From Phoenix dactylifera (taxonomy: Eukaryota > Streptophyta > Magnoliopsida > Arecales > Arecaceae): 64,000 nucleotides of DNA. The translations under genes were made by a program, and so were the position numbers. The stretch covers positions 21,855,646 to 21,919,645 of the forward strand of contig NC_052399.1 of NCBI RefSeq assembly GCF_009389715.1, in the 5' to 3' direction. Of the stretch, positions 1 to 12,600 are shown piece after piece. Under the pieces are notes generated by a model. That model was given only the letters and a program-made list of their open reading frames with translations. It was not told the origin of the DNA and did no database searches. The first letter of the stretch is position 1. Each line of letters starts with the position of its first letter.

Positions 1-1376
1 CAACGCCGTGTCCAATTAAGTATGCAATATTTGCTGCAAATCAAGATATGTGATCCTAGTCGCTCGCCATGTCTCTTTCTGGACTTCAGAAAACACATGC
101 AGACATAACGATTTCAAACTCTTCTATTGTCCCATTTTGGATTCACATCATGCAGCTTGCTAGAATAGGAAACGGGAATTTGGCCAGGGACCATACTCTC
201 ATTCTTCATTCCAGTGATTAATTTTAAGCTGCTTTGCTGCTGTATCCAGGTAGTTAGATTATATTCTCGTCCTTCACTCTAGTGATTTTAAGCTGTTGCA
301 TAGGTTTTATTGTTGAAATTTATTGTCAAATTCTAATTTTATTAGAATTTCTATTTAATTGATCGCTCATTTTAAAAACTTTAGAATTCAGATTTATGTG
401 AAGTTAGGTTGAGGGTTAGACTCAATATATTTTAATTTATTTTTTAGTTAAAGTAATAGGGATGTTATATAAAGAAAGAGAGAGAATGATGTGAAAAGTT
501 GTAGAGAATTTTTTTTGAAGCTGCTGAGCTAATTATTTTGGTATTGTTTTTGGAATAAATTTATATTTTTTTCTCCCCTACATTTTTTCTTTGGTTACTG
601 TTAGTTTGATGTAACTGATGCTTATTTTGAATGATCAAGCTGTTCTACGGTATACATCCTTGGATCATTTTTGGGCTACATTCAATGCGTTCGTCCTCTT
701 ATCTCGCATGTGTTTCTATCACGACAGTCAAAGCTTTGGATGGTGGCACTGACACGTCAAATTAGACGATTGGCTGAACCAAGATACATAAACGTCGCCT
801 GAAATGTCTCCATATTCTCTATCCATCTATCAAGCATGAAGCAGTAGAGTGTGGACTTGATGACAAATAATTGTTTTTTCTTTTTTTTTTTTTTGAAAGA
901 GAGATGGTAAATTAAATGTTTGAAGGAGTAAAAGTGGTCGTAGCAATCCCTGCTTTTTATCGAGACAAATAGTTATATATTTCATATCATGTCAATTAAG
1001 ATGAGATCATATGACATGTTGTCCATGTCTGAAGGCATTTAGCCATCTGTATTCTGGACCCGAGCCTGAGAACGACGGAATCCATTTCAATCATTCATCA
1101 TTCTGCCGTATAACAGAGGAATGCCACGGCAAGGTAACTAAAGTTGCATCCAGTTCCTCTTCCCAAGAGTATGATTTGGTTTCAAACATTATCAAAGCAT
1201 CCAACGTTTTTCCTACTCAGCAAAAAGTAGAAAAAGAAGAGTAGTTTCTCGCTCTTTTCCTCTATGATGTGACACCGACTACTTAATTAAATTTGAAAAA
1301 CTAATTATATTCTAAGTACTCTTGTGCTACGCTACCATTTCCATAAAATTCAAAAAAACTATAGATGAGATTTATT
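1..1376. other. Intergenic, no recognisable gene
   Basis: This AT-rich stretch has homopolymer runs, such as the T-run near 880-893, and only short open frames. The longest, 1011-1244 (77 codons), has no motif I recognise, no splice partner and no obvious promoter. I see no tRNA, transposon ends or coding exon here. Confidence 0.5.
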
Positions 1377-2115
1377 TATTTTTTTTGTTAGAAAACAGCA
1401 TTCATATAGCTCTTACATGAGTACAGCATGCTAGGCTTGTTAACGAGCCGAGCTGCTCGGGCTCGGCCCGTTAAAAGCTCGGCTTGAGCTCGGCTCGTTA
1501 GTCAAACGAGCTCGAGCCCGAGCCTAAAATGAGGCTCGTTTAAATTCGAGCTCGAGCCCGAGCAGCTCACGAGCCCAAACAGGCTCGAGCCACAACAGTA
1601 AGACCAAGGAAATGGGCCTCATTTTAATGATGTAAGGGTCTCATTTGTGGTATTTAATGTACATTTTTGTTATGGGACTCGAGCCTGAGCTCGAAACGAG
1701 CTTTACGAGCTCAAGCCCGAGCTTTTCTTTTACCAAACAAGCTCGAGCTCGAGCTCAATACAGAGCTCGGTACCAAGCCCGAGCCCGAGTTCTGTGAAAC
1801 GAGCCGAGCCCGAGCCTCCCCAAGCTCGGGCTCGGCTCGGCTCGTTAACAGGCCTACAGCATGCCAAGTCAGAAAGCACAAAATGATACAACAAAAATAT
1901 AATCTCAATGGCAGCAGTCCAAAAAAACTCTTTGGAGTGCCACACAACAAAGGAGGCAATCCAGTCAGCGGCTCTAATCGCCTTCCGATACACGTGTGCT
2001 GCCTGAAAAGAGGTCAACCTCCTGGCCAGCCTATGTACGAGTCTTCCGAATCAATGGATGACCATCTCAATATCGGTCACCTTTTCATATCCAATCGATC
2101 ACCAGATCTAATTCA
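1377..2115 (-). mobile_element. 5'-truncated LINE 3' end, interrupted by a hAT MITE
   Basis: On the minus strand this reads the end of a LINE RNase H domain (AAHVYRKAIRAADWIASF) and a 3' UTR, ending in an A-tail seen as a T-run at about 1377-1386. It aligns by eye with the LINE at 15640-16062: both share a GTGATCGATTGGAT-like block, a GATGGTCATCC block and an AGAGCTATATGA block before the A-tail. The 5' limit near 2115 is where that similarity fades. A 425-bp hAT-type MITE (1432-1856) interrupts the 3' UTR. The copy is dead, being only the terminal part of a LINE. Confidence 0.75.
1432..1856. mobile_element. hAT-type MITE with 8-bp target duplication
   Basis: The ends are near-perfect inverted repeats: TAGGCTTGTTAACGAGCCGA at the left and, read on the other strand from the right, TAGGCCTGTTAACGAGCCGA. 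CAGCATGC flanks both sides (1424-1431 and 1857-1864). An 8-bp duplication is the hallmark of the hAT superfamily. The interior is made of GAGCTCGAGCCCGAGC-like alternations that can fold back extensively, and it has no transposase. Overlapping open frames here are by-products of that repeat. Confidence 0.88.
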
Positions 2116-2890
2116 AAAACCACAATTCAAACACATAAGTACGCATATAGATCTATAAATGAATTAAATACATCGTTGCATTCCAAAAACAAGGCTATCC
2201 ACATAATATTTTTTATGAAGGAAAAATGGAGTGAGTGAGGCACCTCCCTCATGGACAATTTATTATTAACTTTTAATGTAGTAGCATAAGGAGACAAAAA
2301 AGATGGTTGCCGATGGGTGCTGCGAGCGGCCTGAAGCCATAAAGGGTTTCATCGTGAATGTACGATTCACACGTTGCATGGACTCAACCCGCCCGGCCAC
2401 AGCTTCCGTCACCTTCCTGCGCCCGCGCCCGCGCCCGTGCCCGCGCCAACGAGCCGCATGAAGGGCGAAACTAAAAATCCCAAGGATATCCGAAATAGGT
2501 GATCGGTCATCCATTCCAGCACTATTCTCATCCAAATATTCTGAACTTCAAAATTTTGATCGTGTTCCGATATGTTAGTGCTGATATGATCATGCTCTAT
2601 TCACATATCATAGATTATCCTATTCATTAGAGGTGCGTTAGTGCTGATATGATAGTACCTATTCATGCATATATCATAGATTAGCCTGTTCATCATACTT
2701 TTTTGATGGTTATTATATCCTGGGTCAATGCTGCAATTGTCCGCTAATGATAATGGCAGAATAAGTACTTATATTCAGACAGTTTGTGAAAAGTTTTAAT
2801 AATTATAGTATTAGAAGATTTCTTATGAGGTTATTCTTTCAAGAGGAGCACTTGTTACATATATATAATAAACGATATACGAATATTTCT
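2116..2890. other. Intergenic, short direct repeat only
   Basis: The only structure seen is a decayed tandem duplication of about 64 bp (about 2572-2700), both units carrying GTTAGTGCTGATATGAT and CATATCATAGATTA. The segment 2390-2460 is locally GC-rich with CGCGCCCGCGCC-like alternation, but its open frames match nothing I know. Confidence 0.4.
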
Positions 2891-2894
2891 AGAG

Positions 2895-3228
2895 TGCATT
2901 TGGTTCACAACCGAAATTGGAATCGGAATTGGAATGAAAATCTAAATAGATTAGAATTGAATCGAAATGGCTATATCCCTCAATATGTTTGGTTCGGGAC
3001 CAGAAGCGGAATTGGAACCGAAATCAAAATATAATTTGAATATTAGAAAAAAGTAGAAATTGGATTTTGGAGGATTGGAATATTCCATTGCTCCTCGAAT
3101 TGTATTGGAAATGGAGCTCCTACATTTCCATTCCCATTCTAAAGTCCAACTCTCTCCAACAAAATTGCTCGAATGAAAGTTCCTTATTCTCATTCTAAAG
3201 TCCAACTCCTCCTAACCAAATATGATAT
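2895..3228 (-). mobile_element. MITE-like element of the TTTGGTT family
   Basis: It is bounded by TGCATTTGGTTCACAACCG on the left and CTCCTAACCAAATATGATA on the right, so the tips are loosely inverted. Read on the minus strand, its right end (TATTTGGTTAGGAGGAGTTGGACTTTAGAATG) resembles the two elements at 31172-31790. The interior repeats GGAATTGGAATCGG-like units. No transposase and no clean target duplication were found, so the superfamily is unassigned. Confidence 0.5.
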
Positions 3229-4013
3229 CTACTTGCCGACACGCAACTTTTAGCGAATGGTTATTGATAGTGAGGGTCTATTATTTCCACAAACATCAAT
3301 TTCATAGTTCATTTTCTACAGCTTTGAAGATGTTGAATTGGAAGTGCTGCTTTTCTCATTTACAATATTAGCATGCTTTAGAGCACATTTCCTAGCTAGA
3401 TTTGCACTTAATCAAAATTGTCAATCATCATTAGATTACTTCCTGAATTTCTTTCATCATCCTATAATAATATTGTATGATTATCTTTTATCAGCAGTTA
3501 ATTTGTCTACATATAGTTTTAAGAAAAGGAAACGCTGTATCGTTGCGAATTTTATATGAAATGAAGCCAATTGCGGTCTTGCTAGCTATATGCCTAACGT
3601 GTTTAGTGCAAGATGGCCGTTTGTCTCTTTATCATTCTCCTTTGAATCATACCAACCTCGTGTCATGCATCACCAGGATGCCAATGTATCTGGTGCAAGA
3701 TCCGAAGATAGCAGCCCTATTCATAGATGACAAATCATCGAATGGATGCAAAAAGCCTCTCCGCATGGCTGCTAACTCGGCCATCAAATCAAATCAGATA
3801 TCTTGCGATGCTGAAAGGTTTTGGCGGCTGCGGCAACCTCGAAGCTTCCACAGTGACAAGGGAAGCTCGGTAGAAGCCATTGGAAGAACCCCAAGTATAT
3901 CCACAACGATGAGAAGAGAGAATATTGTGCTATTCTGATGTCAATAGTTCTATTACGGCTACGTTTAAATACAGAGTTGCATGCCTTAAAGTGATCATCA
4001 CGGCAAGGGTGAC
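3229..4013. other. Upstream region of the WRKY gene
   Basis: This probably holds the promoter and 5' UTR of the WRKY gene that starts at 4014. An open frame at 3477-3938 (+, 153 codons) includes a hydrophobic stretch after an internal methionine but matches no family I know. I treat it as chance. No confident TATA box was placed. Confidence 0.35.
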
Positions 4014-5078
4014 ATGGCCTATTTCCCCTCCGAGAGGAGTGATTGGAGGGCCATAGCCATGAGCATGGCTTTTGGTCATCACTCCGGCTGGCCCAGGGTA
4101 ATGAATGCCTCTGACTACATGCTCTACGACGAGGCCTCCGTAGCCTGCCAACTAGAAAGACCGGTTCCTCTGATGGCGAGTGGCAGTAGTAGCAGCAGGC
4201 AAGTGCTCTGAGTTTGCTTTAATTCTTGTTCCGCTGTTTATATTGTATATATTGCGACTAGTTTTGTTGTGATGCTGAATTTGATTCTGGTTTTATTTGA
4301 TGATCAGAGTGTATGGGAGTGGGATGCAGACTCCGAAGGAGCAGGGAGTTTCCAGGGTTGCATTCAGAACAAAGTCTGAAATTGACATCCTGGATGATGG
4401 TTTCAAGTGGAGAAAGTACGGGAAGAAATCAGTGAAGAGCAGCCCAAACCCAAGGTATATATATATGTTTTCTCTAAAAACAAATACAAGTTATGTCGAG
4501 TGACTGCTCGTGCAATTGTATACGAGGGATCTGTAACTCCTTTAAGGGATTGTAATCCTCGCTTGATTCATGTAATTATCTGAAAGTCCAGCAATCATCT
4601 TGCTGAAAGAAAAGTTCTTAGGGGTTTACTTTAGAAAAGTTACAATTTCATAGACTAGCTAGCTAGTACGCCTACGTGATGATCCGTATGGGCATGTATT
4701 TAGTCCTACACCAATTATTTGCTGGATAGATCTTGAGTACTTATATAGAATCAAGATTTCGACTAGCTATTTTAGATGAAATCCTAAGTTGTTATAATCT
4801 ATGAGCCGATTAATTCCATCCATGATAGTTATACTGGCTAACTTCTATAATTCCTCCTGCATGCATGTGTGAATGGATGACGGGAAAGCAGGAACTACTA
4901 CCGTTGCTTAACGGAAGGATGCGCGGTGAAGAAGAGAGTGGAAAGAGACGGAGAAGACCCTAGCTATGTGATAACCACGTATGAGGGGGTGCACAACCAC
5001 CACACCAGCCCGGCCGCCCTTTATCTCACGCCTATCGAGAATGCCTTCGGTGCATCTCTGGTTGCCGGAGACGTCTGA
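4014..5078 (+). CDS. WRKY50-like: WRKY transcription factor, group IIc, WRKY50/51-like (WRKYGKK)
   Basis: Three exons, 4014-4198, 4308-4454 and 4892-5078, give 519 nt or 172 aa. The DNA-binding domain has WRKYGKK at residues 96-102 and a C-x4-C-x23-H-x-H zinc site (C116, C121, H145, H147), the group II arrangement. The last intron falls in the conserved PR/NYY position of WRKY domains, phase 2. The variant GKK heptapeptide and a length close to Arabidopsis WRKY50 (173 aa, from memory) point to the WRKY50/51 subgroup. In Arabidopsis that subgroup acts in salicylate/jasmonate defence signalling, and such proteins are reported to prefer W-box variants. The N-terminal ASDYMLYDE resembles acidic segments of monocot relatives. 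Intron 1 can only keep frame with a GC donor (AG|GCAAGT at 4197-4203). No upstream in-frame domain is missing, so this is likely a full-length nuclear regulator. Confidence 0.88.
4199..4307 (+). other. GC-AG intron (WRKY intron 1)
   Basis: The donor reads AG|GCAAGT and the acceptor GATCAG|A. The exon frames join (AG + A = AGA, Arg62) only with this non-canonical donor. The next GT (4203) would put exon 2 in the wrong frame. AG|GCAAGT is the typical strong consensus of GC-AG introns. Confidence 0.75.
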
Positions 5079-5089
5079 TGCTGCCCGCT

Positions 5090-5091
<2 letters not shown>

Positions 5092-5123
<32 letters not shown>
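5092..5123. repeat. (TC)n microsatellite in the WRKY 3' UTR
   Basis: A perfect CT/TC dinucleotide run of about 32 bp starts 14 bp after the WRKY stop codon. It is likely length-polymorphic. Confidence 0.95.
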
Positions 5124-5125
<2 letters not shown>

Positions 5126-6651
5126 GGTGGGCATTTCGTGAGGTGAGTGGTGGGTGTAATACATTAATATATTGGATATTTGGCGAAGTTCTTCATTCTA
5201 ATATTTTCATTACGAAGAAGATACAAAATGTCCCACTCCATGGCATTGTGGCATGAATTAATCCGTTTCTACCACCTAGTTCGAATGCCTAATTACCACG
5301 TCCCGTCTGCATGCTAATACCCTAGAGAAAAGAAGCTTGTACCCCCTCAAAAAAAAAAAAGGCTGGATAGAGACCACGCGCGTCTAGGATACCGGAAGGC
5401 TGACATCTGCCATCCCAGGAGATTTTTGGAATTGTAGGATCCATGCCGCCCTTCGTCCCTCATCAAACCTTCCCACCTGTGTGCAGAAATACCACAGGTA
5501 TACGAATGCGGGATCCAGGTGTTCTTAAGACCTTCGGAGCGAGATAAGTTGCTGGAAACCTGGTTCGACTCCTGTTGAAATATTTATAAAAAAATAATAA
5601 TTTTATTCCTATATTCTACCATATACGGTATACTTTTGAAGTTATATATATTTGTGTACAGTTTTAATATAAAAAAAATTATATAGACTGATGTAAGATC
5701 ATGATAATAAAAAAACTAATACTCAGTGATACAAGTTATTATGTAATTTCTAAAACTCTAAAGGGATCATGCAAATAAAGAAAAATAATACCGACCAATA
5801 TAGAGTCATGCTAATAAAAAAAGATAATACTGTCTGATAAAAAATAATACAAACTAATGGTAACTTCTAAAGTTATGCTAACAACTCTAATCATTACAGA
5901 TTTTTTTTTATTGACTGCAAAGTGCAAACTCGCACTCAGTGGAGCGGGGTCGTTACCTCTGGACGAGGGCAACAATGATCAGGACTATTTTGTCAGCCTT
6001 CGACTACAAGCAGATCTCACCCAACTACCTTTTAACAGTGATGACGCACGGTCGACTCAGAGCAGTATTGGATTAATTATTTGGACAGCAGTTACTCTCC
6101 GCGTATATCTCTATTTAGATTGCTGCACATGTTATTGACTAACTAGTCTTTTTCTCGATAAGATGGTCAATGACCTGTCTATTTATCCTCCTTCGGAAAA
6201 AGAAAAAAAAAAAGGTACGCCGGAGCTTGGTTAATTGCCGTCTTGACCAATGGGCCTAGTCACTAATTCTAAGCAACGCAACTAGAACCTAATCGGCCGA
6301 GCAGCTAGTTCCTTCAAACTGTCGGCGACGTCAAAAGGAAACAGAAATTAACCAAGATTTACAACAAAATCCAATTCAGTGGTGCGGACCAGTAAAAACA
6401 GAAACCATGTTCTAATTCTTGTATCTTTATTTCTTGTTTTGCATCAGCCGAGTATACTGAGAATGGGCGGCCTTCAGCTTCCCATTGATACACACAAAAA
6501 CAAGAAAAGAAGGAAAGAAAGAAAGAGATACATAAAACAAAACTAATTACACAGGTAATAAAAATGGACTGCATGGTATTGTGAAAACTAAAAGTACTAA
6601 ATACACAGCCAATAAACATATCCTGTATGGTATTGTGAAAACTAAAGCACC
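5124..6651. other. Intergenic between convergent WRKY and PLPB genes
   Basis: It holds the 3' UTRs of both genes and otherwise AT-rich sequence. At 5520-5580 there is GGTTCGACTCC, which fits a tRNA B box, but no cloverleaf can be closed around it, so at most this is a SINE remnant. A purine-rich minus-strand frame (6359-6619) is low-complexity. No gene is supported. Confidence 0.4.
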
Positions 6652-9600
6652 CTATGATGATGTCCTCGAAGGGCCGGCGCGTGAGGATAAGCTCCTCACT
6701 GCAACCTTCACTTGTCCCACCACACCAAGTTGCCTCATCCCTGGGCTCAGTCCATGTTCATCATTCTTTGAATTCTCATCTTTCTGAACCTCAACATAGA
6801 ATGCAATCTGCAAAGACGTTATACAGCATTAGAGAGGCAGTTCTTTCTTTTTCTTATACCCTAATGGTTCGTTGTTTAACCAAGTTAATCACATTAAAGA
6901 ATTTCTCCAGTAAGGTAGTTATTCATATCATGTATGACCAACCAAGAGTGGTCAATTCATGGAAAACTCAGCTCAGAATTGGTGCTCGATGGAACTCTGA
7001 TGGCAAAGCATCAAGACAGCAGACTTGATCCAAGAATACGATTAAGGGCCAACAAAAATATGACACGTATCATGACGTTTCTTTGTTGAGCCCCCCAGTA
7101 TTGAAATGCATAGCATATGGACTAATGGAGTTCTCTGGTTTCCCTTTCAATTAGAGTGTGCAAGAAACGGTGAACTTCTTTATCAACTTGCATGAGGTTT
7201 ATAACCAAACCTTGCCAGATGCATCCCGTACAGGAGATATGTGAAGAAGATTCCAGAATGAGCTTCCATCTTTCCTGAAATTTTAGATTAATTAGAAGTA
7301 GCACGAACAACAGTTCTCTTAAACACATGATCAGAAATCCAGAAACTTTTGGAGAGAGACCATATTTTGGGAGAAAAATATTCACCCATAGTTCAAAAGA
7401 AGCACTGAACAAGCTTGCTCTGCACGAATGCAGTCCTTTATCTATAAAACCAAACGACGGGCATCAGAAATTCTGCTACAGTAATCATAAAAAAAAAAAG
7501 AAAAAAGAAAGAAAGAGTGTCATCTTAGAGTTGAATACATATTGAAGTTCTTTTAAGGCAGGTTAAATATAGGCTTGATGATTATTAGGCCCCATTTGGC
7601 AAAACTTTTAAGAAAAGTGCTTTCTAGCCCTCCAAAAGCACTTTTGGATGATATAGTGGTGTTTGGTAAAAAATCGAAAAACTATTTTGGCTTGTCAGAA
7701 AGCAAAAAAAGTCTACTTAGAAAAAACTCTATTTTGGAGCTTCTTTCAAAAAGTGCTTTCTGACCAATATTGAAAATTTATTTTGGTTTTAATAATTTTT
7801 ATCTCGTAACTAAAATGCCCGCCAACAAATCTCATGATTACATCTTATACTATATCATATCATATCATAATATATTATTATACTATAAATATAATATAAT
7901 AAAATAATAATATATTATGATGTATTATATTATATTATTACATTATAATAGCATAATATATTATATTATTGTAGTAATACATAATTATAATATAGCATAT
8001 TCTTATATTTTATTATAACCATAATATAACATATTAATACAATCATAATTTTATATTATTATTATTATAATATTTATATTATGATAATATACGATATTCT
8101 TATTATTATAATATTATAATGTATGATTAAGAACATAAATATAATATATTAGAATATACATATTTAATAATAATATAATCTAATATATTCTTAGATTAGA
8201 TTCTAATCCGTTATATTATATTATATCATATATTATATTATATATTATGTTATAAATATAATAATATAATATTATATTATGGTAATATTGTACTACTAAT
8301 AATACATTACTATATCCTATAGCATTCAATATTATATTACATTATATTATAATAATATTATACAAAATAATAATATTTTAATATATTATATAATATTATA
8401 TTGTATTATACTCTACTAATGCAATATTCTTTATTGTCATTTTATTATACCAAAAGTATTTTTTCATTTTGGTTACCAAACATATGCGAAAGCAAATAGC
8501 TTTTAATAAAAACTCTTCTTCTAAAAGCCCACAGCAATCTCAAACAAGGCCTTAGCATCCACCTGATGTAGAACTTCAGCATCTGTACCAGGCCCATTTA
8601 GAAATCTACAGTTACATCCCAAGACTTCATGTCTAGAGTAACCTGGAACAGGAAAACTAACAACTTGGTTAGAGCACGTCATTGCAACTCAGCAATCAGG
8701 TGCTGCATCACATTCATTTTATGGTAACATTCACAATATATGAATAAAATGTTTGATTACAAAAATTGATAATTGCATGCCGATGACATTCCTTAGGTAA
8801 AAATAATATAATAAAATTGAAAAGAAATGCACTTAAGTTCTAATGGATATAGGTAAAGCTCAAGAGAGCTTCCCCATTTAAATCCACCACCTTTTGATTT
8901 CATGGATGGGGTCCTACCCACCCTTAGAGTGTGCATTCCAATTCTACCTGCTATACAACAGTTAACCGATTTGAATCATTGATCATCCAATCTCCCAACA
9001 GGTTATAATCATCCAATTGACAAAATTTACATGGCGCAGAACAATATTCTGTCGGTTTTGTTCTCTTGCTTCAACAGAATCTAAGGTCCTGTTTGGACAG
9101 CAGAAGAACTTATCAGCAGATAAGATCTTCCCTTGCCAAGTCTCTTGGTTCCTTGTTCCAGTACCATATAAAGAGAGCCAAGAAACTCAAATATATTGGA
9201 CCCATATCATAGCCCAAGGTTCACCTCTCAGCATCCAATAGGCCAAACAAACTCCTTCGGAAGCCCTCTACAATCTCTTGTAAACAATGCCAATCAGTCC
9301 AGACCTATGTACATGCTCCACCACCATCCCATCCGGGTGCATGCACTGAATCAAGAATAGACCGAGGCAGAAGTAGAGTATATGGGTAAAGGCAAAAGGT
9401 GTATGATTGATCAACATTAGACCTTATCGGTTTCATCGCATCCTATGCAACCCTTACACTAATGACTGCAAGTGATGTGAGAAAATGGCATGACAGCATA
9501 ACCCTTAAAATTGGAACATTGTGAGATATATCCCTCTATGCGGCAGCATAGCTGTCTGCAACCATGTCACTCCACTACAATCAATAATCCAGTCGGTTCC

Positions 9601-12600
9601 CTTGAAATAATATAACACTATCAACCCAATAACAAGAGATGCATTCATCAGGGCTAGGGATCGATCAGACACGGAGAAACTATTTCTCCAAAACATTTTG
9701 CAAAATTGTAAATAATTATACAATAATTTATTTAATTATGCAAAATCATTTATCAAAACAATTCTAATAATACCGTCGTTGGATTTTATTTTGTTCCGAT
9801 CAACACAATTTCCCTAAGCTTGTTATTCTCCCTTTCACGTAGGAGGGCTAGGGTACAATCAGACATGGAGAAACTATTTCTCTTAAACATTTTGCAAAAT
9901 CGTAAATAATTATACATTAATTTATTTAATTATGCAAAATTATTTATTAAAACAATTCTAATAATACCATCTCTGGATTTTATTTTGTCTGATCAACCCA
10001 GTTACCCTAAGCTTGTTATTCTCCCTTTCAGGTAGTGGATTCCTTGTGGGCCATCTCATACATTCTCCACGCAAGTCTTATACATCTAATAAGCCACCGT
10101 AAAAAGATTCCTATCTTGGTCTATATAGTCTGGCAATCAAAGTGACTAGTCCTACACGTTCACATAAACCTCTCAGGTCAAGAGAAATGCAAATGCTATC
10201 ACATTATTTATGAGAAAATAGTGTGATTTTTCCCTAGATGTGTTCTCATGCTAGCCAGTCAGTGTGATGTAACACACCCATGTGTTGACATGCACTCTCT
10301 ACTCTAGCAACTAAGAAAGGGTTACCACCATCTTGTGGTCATCATCTACCATCAGCAGCCATATAAACAAAATCTCCCAACCTCATCCTTCGCAGTGGCA
10401 ATTTAAGGAATAAGAACTGGAGTCTTAGCTCTTCAATCGACAAATCAATCAAGTCTCCTGCATTGTTCCTATGGAGCATAGGTATATGCTACCAAATAAA
10501 TATCACATGCTATTCGTTGCACCCAAAAGTATACATGAATAAAAATAAATTACTTAATTAACACCTCAAAAAATGTATCTCATTACAAAATCAAGGCTTT
10601 CTTAGGTCACCATTTCCAACAGGATATACACCTTATGCTTGCAATATAACAGTGCCTTATGTCCTTCAGTCTTATTTTTTTTAGTAATATATTGCATTAT
10701 CATTCTATATGACATCAAGAAAAAAATGTTGCACATAACATAAGATTCTTATCATATTATGAAGAAGCAAGTTAGCAAAAAATTTTAAACAGCATAAATT
10801 AGAATCATGAAAGAACCATTTTCATATTTAATACAATGAAAGAGTAGTGAAGTACCATACCAATTAACTACTAAGATTGTAAAGCTGTTGTATTTTATCA
10901 TAACAGAAGTGAACTGTTAATTTTTGTAGACTCCAGATGACCTTGATTGCGCCAAGAAGAAGACAAGCCTAACTCATCACAATCATTCGAAATGACCATG
11001 CCTATGACACTAGTAAGATTGTTCACCAAAGTTGGAACTAGAACCAGAAACATCAAGCCTACCAAATATGTGACGTCAGCTTTACAAATATAACTTTACC
11101 AACAACCGCTAATAAGGAGATATGTCCTAAGGACAACATTTGCTCCATCAATTCCTTCTGCCAACTAACTGAGGCTGGCTTTACCATTATAACTTTACCA
11201 ATTATTACTAATAAGGGCAACATTTGCCATCACTGCAAGCTTTATTAAATCCTTTCTCTTATCTTCTGTTCAGACTATCATATATCTTTCCTTCCTCTCT
11301 CCCAATCCTTTTGTAGGCAACCAAGCTCTTCAGTACACATGCTGCAATAGTTCAGTCTACAATCTTATTTGGCATTCAGTCTTCACCCTAGTCATAATAG
11401 TTCTACCACCATCTAATCATCACTTCATCATCCAGCATTCTAAAGGATGGAACATTGCTAGCACCATTTTCATGTTCTATGGGTACTCCAATAATCCTCA
11501 AAGACATTAAGACTCAAAAGCACTGATCCCCTTCATCCATTTGGTTCTAATTCAAATACGCATGTTTCTTCATCTCTCACTTCAACTAACGAAACAACCA
11601 TCGTTGAGACTAATGGATCCAATATTAGCATAAAGATGAAATCAGCAATCGGAGATAATGCAGAAGTTATTGAATTGAACCTAATTAATTTACATAAAAA
11701 TGATGTTGTATGTATCTGAATGACCTGTGGTGGAATCAGTTACATAAGCAATAAATGAAACTACCTGAGCATTTTAGAATCAGCAGCGAATTATCTAATA
11801 GAAGATATGCTTGGATTTTATGATTATCTTTTAAAAGTGCTCAAATTAATGGAAGGAAAAGGATATAGAACTGAAGCACTGAAGCACCTGTCAAAAATAG
11901 GAATTCATCACTGGCGTAAACAATGGGCATGTCAGGTAAATGTGGATCAGTCCTGCAAGAATCAAAACAGTCTGTATCAATGCAGCAAGCATTGCATCTT
12001 GAGGAAAAAATTCTTTTAATATGGTAAACCAATAGAAACAGGAATCTGTAAAAACTCACAATACAAAGCTCTGTTTGATTCTACCAAGAGATATATTTAG
12101 GGATGAACTGAGAGGCACAATGCCAGCTGAAATGCATCCCTTTGTGCAGACCACTCTGCCTGTAAGCTTGCTATAGTGAGTCAGTGTTGATAAGATGCTG
12201 CTAGCAGCATTCAATGCTTTCTCCTTCTCTCGATCACTGGCTTTGCAAGACTCTTCAACATCCAACCCTGTAAGAATCAACAAGTAAAAATGCATTTGAG
12301 CTTCTTTTTTTCCTATTATTGTGGGTGTGTGTGCAGGGGGAGGGAGGTAAAGAAAATTCTTTGTACAATGAATCAGTTAGAACAATGCATGAATAAACCC
12401 ATGCAAAACTGACATGAAGCCCCACAGGAATACCTAGAAAATCATGAAGCGATAAGATCTGAGAACTAAACTGCGGGTTGAAAATCCAGTTTAATCAAGA
12501 ACAAGAACTCGTATCCAACCCACTAGAATCAACTGGGAAACAAATCTGGGGTCAAGATGACTCTGTTCAGAAAAAGAAAAAAGAATATTTTTGCAATGAA

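Noticed and set aside
1667..2158. Frame of 163 codons
   Set aside because: It crosses from the hAT MITE into a LINE fragment on the opposite strand; not a gene.
3477..3938. Frame of 153 codons with a hydrophobic segment
   Set aside because: No family similarity that I recognise, no promoter and no splice partner; it lies in the WRKY upstream region.
5520..5590. Possible tRNA gene (B-box-like GGTTCGACTCC)
   Set aside because: No acceptor, anticodon or T stem can be paired around it; at best a SINE remnant.
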